Assembly: GCA_937858455.1 (NCBI GenBank)
Contig: CALLYN010000098.1
Coordinates: 1-6,660 of the forward strand
Reading direction: 5' to 3'
DNA length: 6,660 bases
Source of the DNA: an uncultured Kouleothrix sp.
Lineage (GTDB): Bacteria > Chloroflexota > Chloroflexia > Chloroflexales > Roseiflexaceae
Positions 5,531 to 6,660 of the stretch are shown in pieces (position 1 is the stretch's first letter; each line of letters begins with the position of its first letter). Made by a program: the position numbers and the translations under genes. The notes under the pieces are model-generated. The model did no database searches, was not told the origin of the DNA, and was given only the letters and a program-made list of their open reading frames with translations.

Positions 5531-6333
5531 TGGCCTGTGCCAGTTCCATGTAACATCGTAAAATCGTGGACGCCCTGGAACGACAGGTGCCCAGCCATCA
5601 GCCCGCCGTCTACGACGTAAAGCTGCCCGCTGATCCACTCTGAGGCATCGGAGGACAGGAACAGCACGGCGTTGGCAATATCCGACGGCTGGCCGAGCCG
5701 GCCGGTCGGCAGCTCCTGCAAGTAGCGGTTCTGGTACTCCGACGATAAGTTCATCTCTTCCTTTTGCGCCGCGGTTTCGACCAGGCCAGGCGCGACCGCG
5801 TTGACAGTGATGCCGTACTGGCCAAGCTCCATCGCCAGCACCTTGGTCAGCAGTGTCAGCCCAGCCTTGGACGCGCAGTGTGCGCCGCCCTTGACCCGGC
5901 CCATCAGCGCCGAGACCGACGAGATGTTGACAATTCGCCCGCGCACTCCCCGGTCGATCATATGACGGGCGACATGCTTGGAGACCAGGAACGGCCCGGT
6001 GAGCTGGACGTCGATCTGCCGATCCCAGGTGTCGCGGTCCATCTCGAGCAGCAGCTTGTGGGCGACCACCCCCGCGTTGTTGACCAAGATATCGACCTTG
6101 CCGTAGCGATCCGTAGCAGCCTTGACCATCCGCACCACACTGGCCTCGTCGGCAACATCGGTTTGCACGGCCAGCGCCGCGTCGCCGAGCTTGGTGGCCG
6201 CGCGCTCGCCAGCCGCGCCGTTGATATCGGCGATCACAACCTTGGCACCCTCGGCCGCGAAAGCCTGCGCAATCGCCAACCCTATCCCATTACCAGCGCC
6301 GGTGACGATCGCCACCTTATCGGTAAAGCGCAT
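5527..6333 (-). CDS. Short-chain dehydrogenase-like protein with His at the catalytic Tyr position
   Basis: A 268-residue SDR-fold protein. TGAGNGIG at 11-18 and NNAG at 85-88 are standard, and Asp36 (VVIADIN) predicts NAD binding. Ser139 (NISS) and Lys156 are in place, but the YxxxK motif reads HCASK, with His152 exactly 13 residues after Ser139 and 4 before Lys156. The VNL motif is VQL, so the catalytic Asn is Gln110. PGLVET (182-187) and the C-terminal GQLYVVDGG (236-244) are typical of the FabG-like group. A tail of 24 residues after VDGG is longer than usual. The ATG at 6333 is preceded by GGAAGGGA at 5 bases; the longer in-frame form beginning at 6426 would run into the permease gene. 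It lies 49 bp after the permease gene and overlaps the amidohydrolase by 4 bases. It may be a dehydrogenase with a changed mechanism or a binding-only paralogue; a base error is possible. Confidence 0.9.
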   Translation of the reverse strand: MRFTDKVAIVTGAGNGIGLAIAQAFAAEGAKVVIADINGAAGERAATKLGDAALAVQTDVADEASVVRMVKAATDRYGKVDILVNNAGVVAHKLLLEMDRDTWDRQIDVQLTGPFLVSKHVARHMIDRGVRGRIVNISSVSALMGRVKGGAHCASKAGLTLLTKVLAMELGQYGITVNAVAPGLVETAAQKEEMNLSSEYQNRYLQELPTGRLGQPSDIANAVLFLSSDASEWISGQLYVVDGGLMAGHLSFQGVHDFTMLHGTGTGQ

Positions 6334-6338
6334 AGATA

Positions 6339-6346
6339 TCCCTTCC
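6339..6346 (-). promoter_or_regulatory. Strong ribosome binding site of the SDR beginning at 6333
   Basis: GGAAGGGA on the minus strand ends five bases before the ATG at 6333. It fixes this start over an in-frame ATG 31 codons upstream that would overlap the permease gene. Confidence 0.75.
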
Positions 6347-6382
6347 GACCGCTCTTGGCCCAAATCGGGCCGGCAGCCAACT

Positions 6383-6660
6383 TTATTTTCGACGCAGGCG
6401 CGGGTCGAGCGCATCGCGCAGGCCATCGCCCAGCAGATTGATCGAGAACACTGTCAACATAATCGCCAGGCCAGGGAAAAACGCGACCCACCAAGCCCGC
6501 TGGAGAAAGCCGCGTCCCTCGTCGAGCATGTTACCCCACTCAGGTGTTGGTGGCTTGATGCCTAGCCCGAGGAAGCTGAGCGTCGAGCCGGTGATGATCG
6601 CCGAGGCCATGCCGAGCGTCGCCAGCACGATCACCGGCGGCAGGATGTTCGGCAGAATAT
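6383..6660 (-). CDS. ABC transporter permease, DppC/OppC type (C-terminal part)
   Basis: The reading frame is open to the right window edge and gives 91 visible residues, so the gene begins outside the window. It opens with LPNILPPVIVLATLG, the end of the EAA loop that docks the ATPase in peptide permeases. SFLGLG, then PTPEWGNML, then a last membrane segment (roughly WWVAFFPGLAIMLTVFSINLLGDGL) and the terminal DALDPRLRRK follow. This arrangement matches dipeptide/oligopeptide/nickel permeases of the DppC/OppC family closely. The protein sits in the cytoplasmic membrane and forms the import channel with a DppB-like partner. The catabolic genes follow after 49 bp, so the ATPase genes must be upstream or elsewhere. 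Its presence suggests that the operon substrate is imported as a small peptide-like molecule. Confidence 0.93.
   Translation of the reverse strand, partial: ILPNILPPVIVLATLGMASAIITGSTLSFLGLGIKPPTPEWGNMLDEGRGFLQRAWWVAFFPGLAIMLTVFSINLLGDGLRDALDPRLRRK

Noticed and set aside
6357..6371. GGCCC/GGGCC mini-hairpin between the permease gene and the SDR
   Set aside because: The stem is only 5 bp with a 5-base loop and no T run; such stems are common by chance in GC-rich DNA.
5764..6441. Plus-strand open frame of 225 codons opposite the SDR
   Set aside because: It is antisense to a clear SDR sequence, has no recognisable motif, and is explained by GC-rich codon bias keeping the opposite frame open.
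1..6660. CRISPR array, tRNA, rRNA, phage, toxin-antitoxin or other defence system
   Set aside because: No spaced direct repeats, cloverleaf, rRNA-like stretches or defence-type proteins are visible; all genes are transport and metabolic enzymes.

Overview
All recognisable genes in this window lie on the minus strand and are read from right to left. The DNA is GC-rich, and the genes are tightly packed and mostly preceded by clear Shine-Dalgarno sequences, so this is a bacterial chromosome. GC-rich palindromic intergenic repeats, together with a peptide-type ABC permease, amidohydrolase and several oxidoreductases, would suit a filamentous Chloroflexota species such as a Roseiflexus or Chloroflexus relative. 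That assignment is inference and nothing in the window proves it.

Right-hand block (6660 to 2388, in transcription order): the C-terminal end of a DppC/OppC-type ABC permease cut by the window edge; a short-chain dehydrogenase (SDR) whose catalytic Tyr position holds His; a binuclear-metal amidohydrolase joined to that SDR by an ATGA stop/start overlap; a succinylglutamate desuccinylase/aspartoacylase-family zinc hydrolase; and a second SDR. Gaps are -4 to 49 bp, so this looks like one operon for uptake and breakdown of a small amide, peptide or N-acyl compound. The substrate cannot be read from the sequence.

Middle (2387 to 2216): the only sizeable non-coding gap. It is almost filled by a 145-bp MITE-like element with imperfect 26-bp terminal inverted repeats and two strong internal hairpins. 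Its right terminus supplies the stop codon of the second SDR, and its left terminus carries a TATGAT hexamer pointing at the next gene.

Left-hand block (2215 to 74): a Gfo/Idh/MocA-family oxidoreductase and, 93 bp later, a D-2-hydroxyacid dehydrogenase with an intact Arg/Glu/His triad. A second, edge-truncated copy of the element (1 to 57; 53 of 57 bases identical) follows this gene in the same orientation. The repeat therefore punctuates the ends of both gene blocks.

Proposed joint role (inference): the transporter imports the substrate, the two hydrolases cut amide or acyl bonds, and the four NAD(P)-dependent oxidoreductases process the released hydroxy or keto acid and sugar-like or cyclic alcohol parts. 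The most unusual points are the repeat that supplies a stop codon and the SDR with two altered catalytic-tetrad positions.
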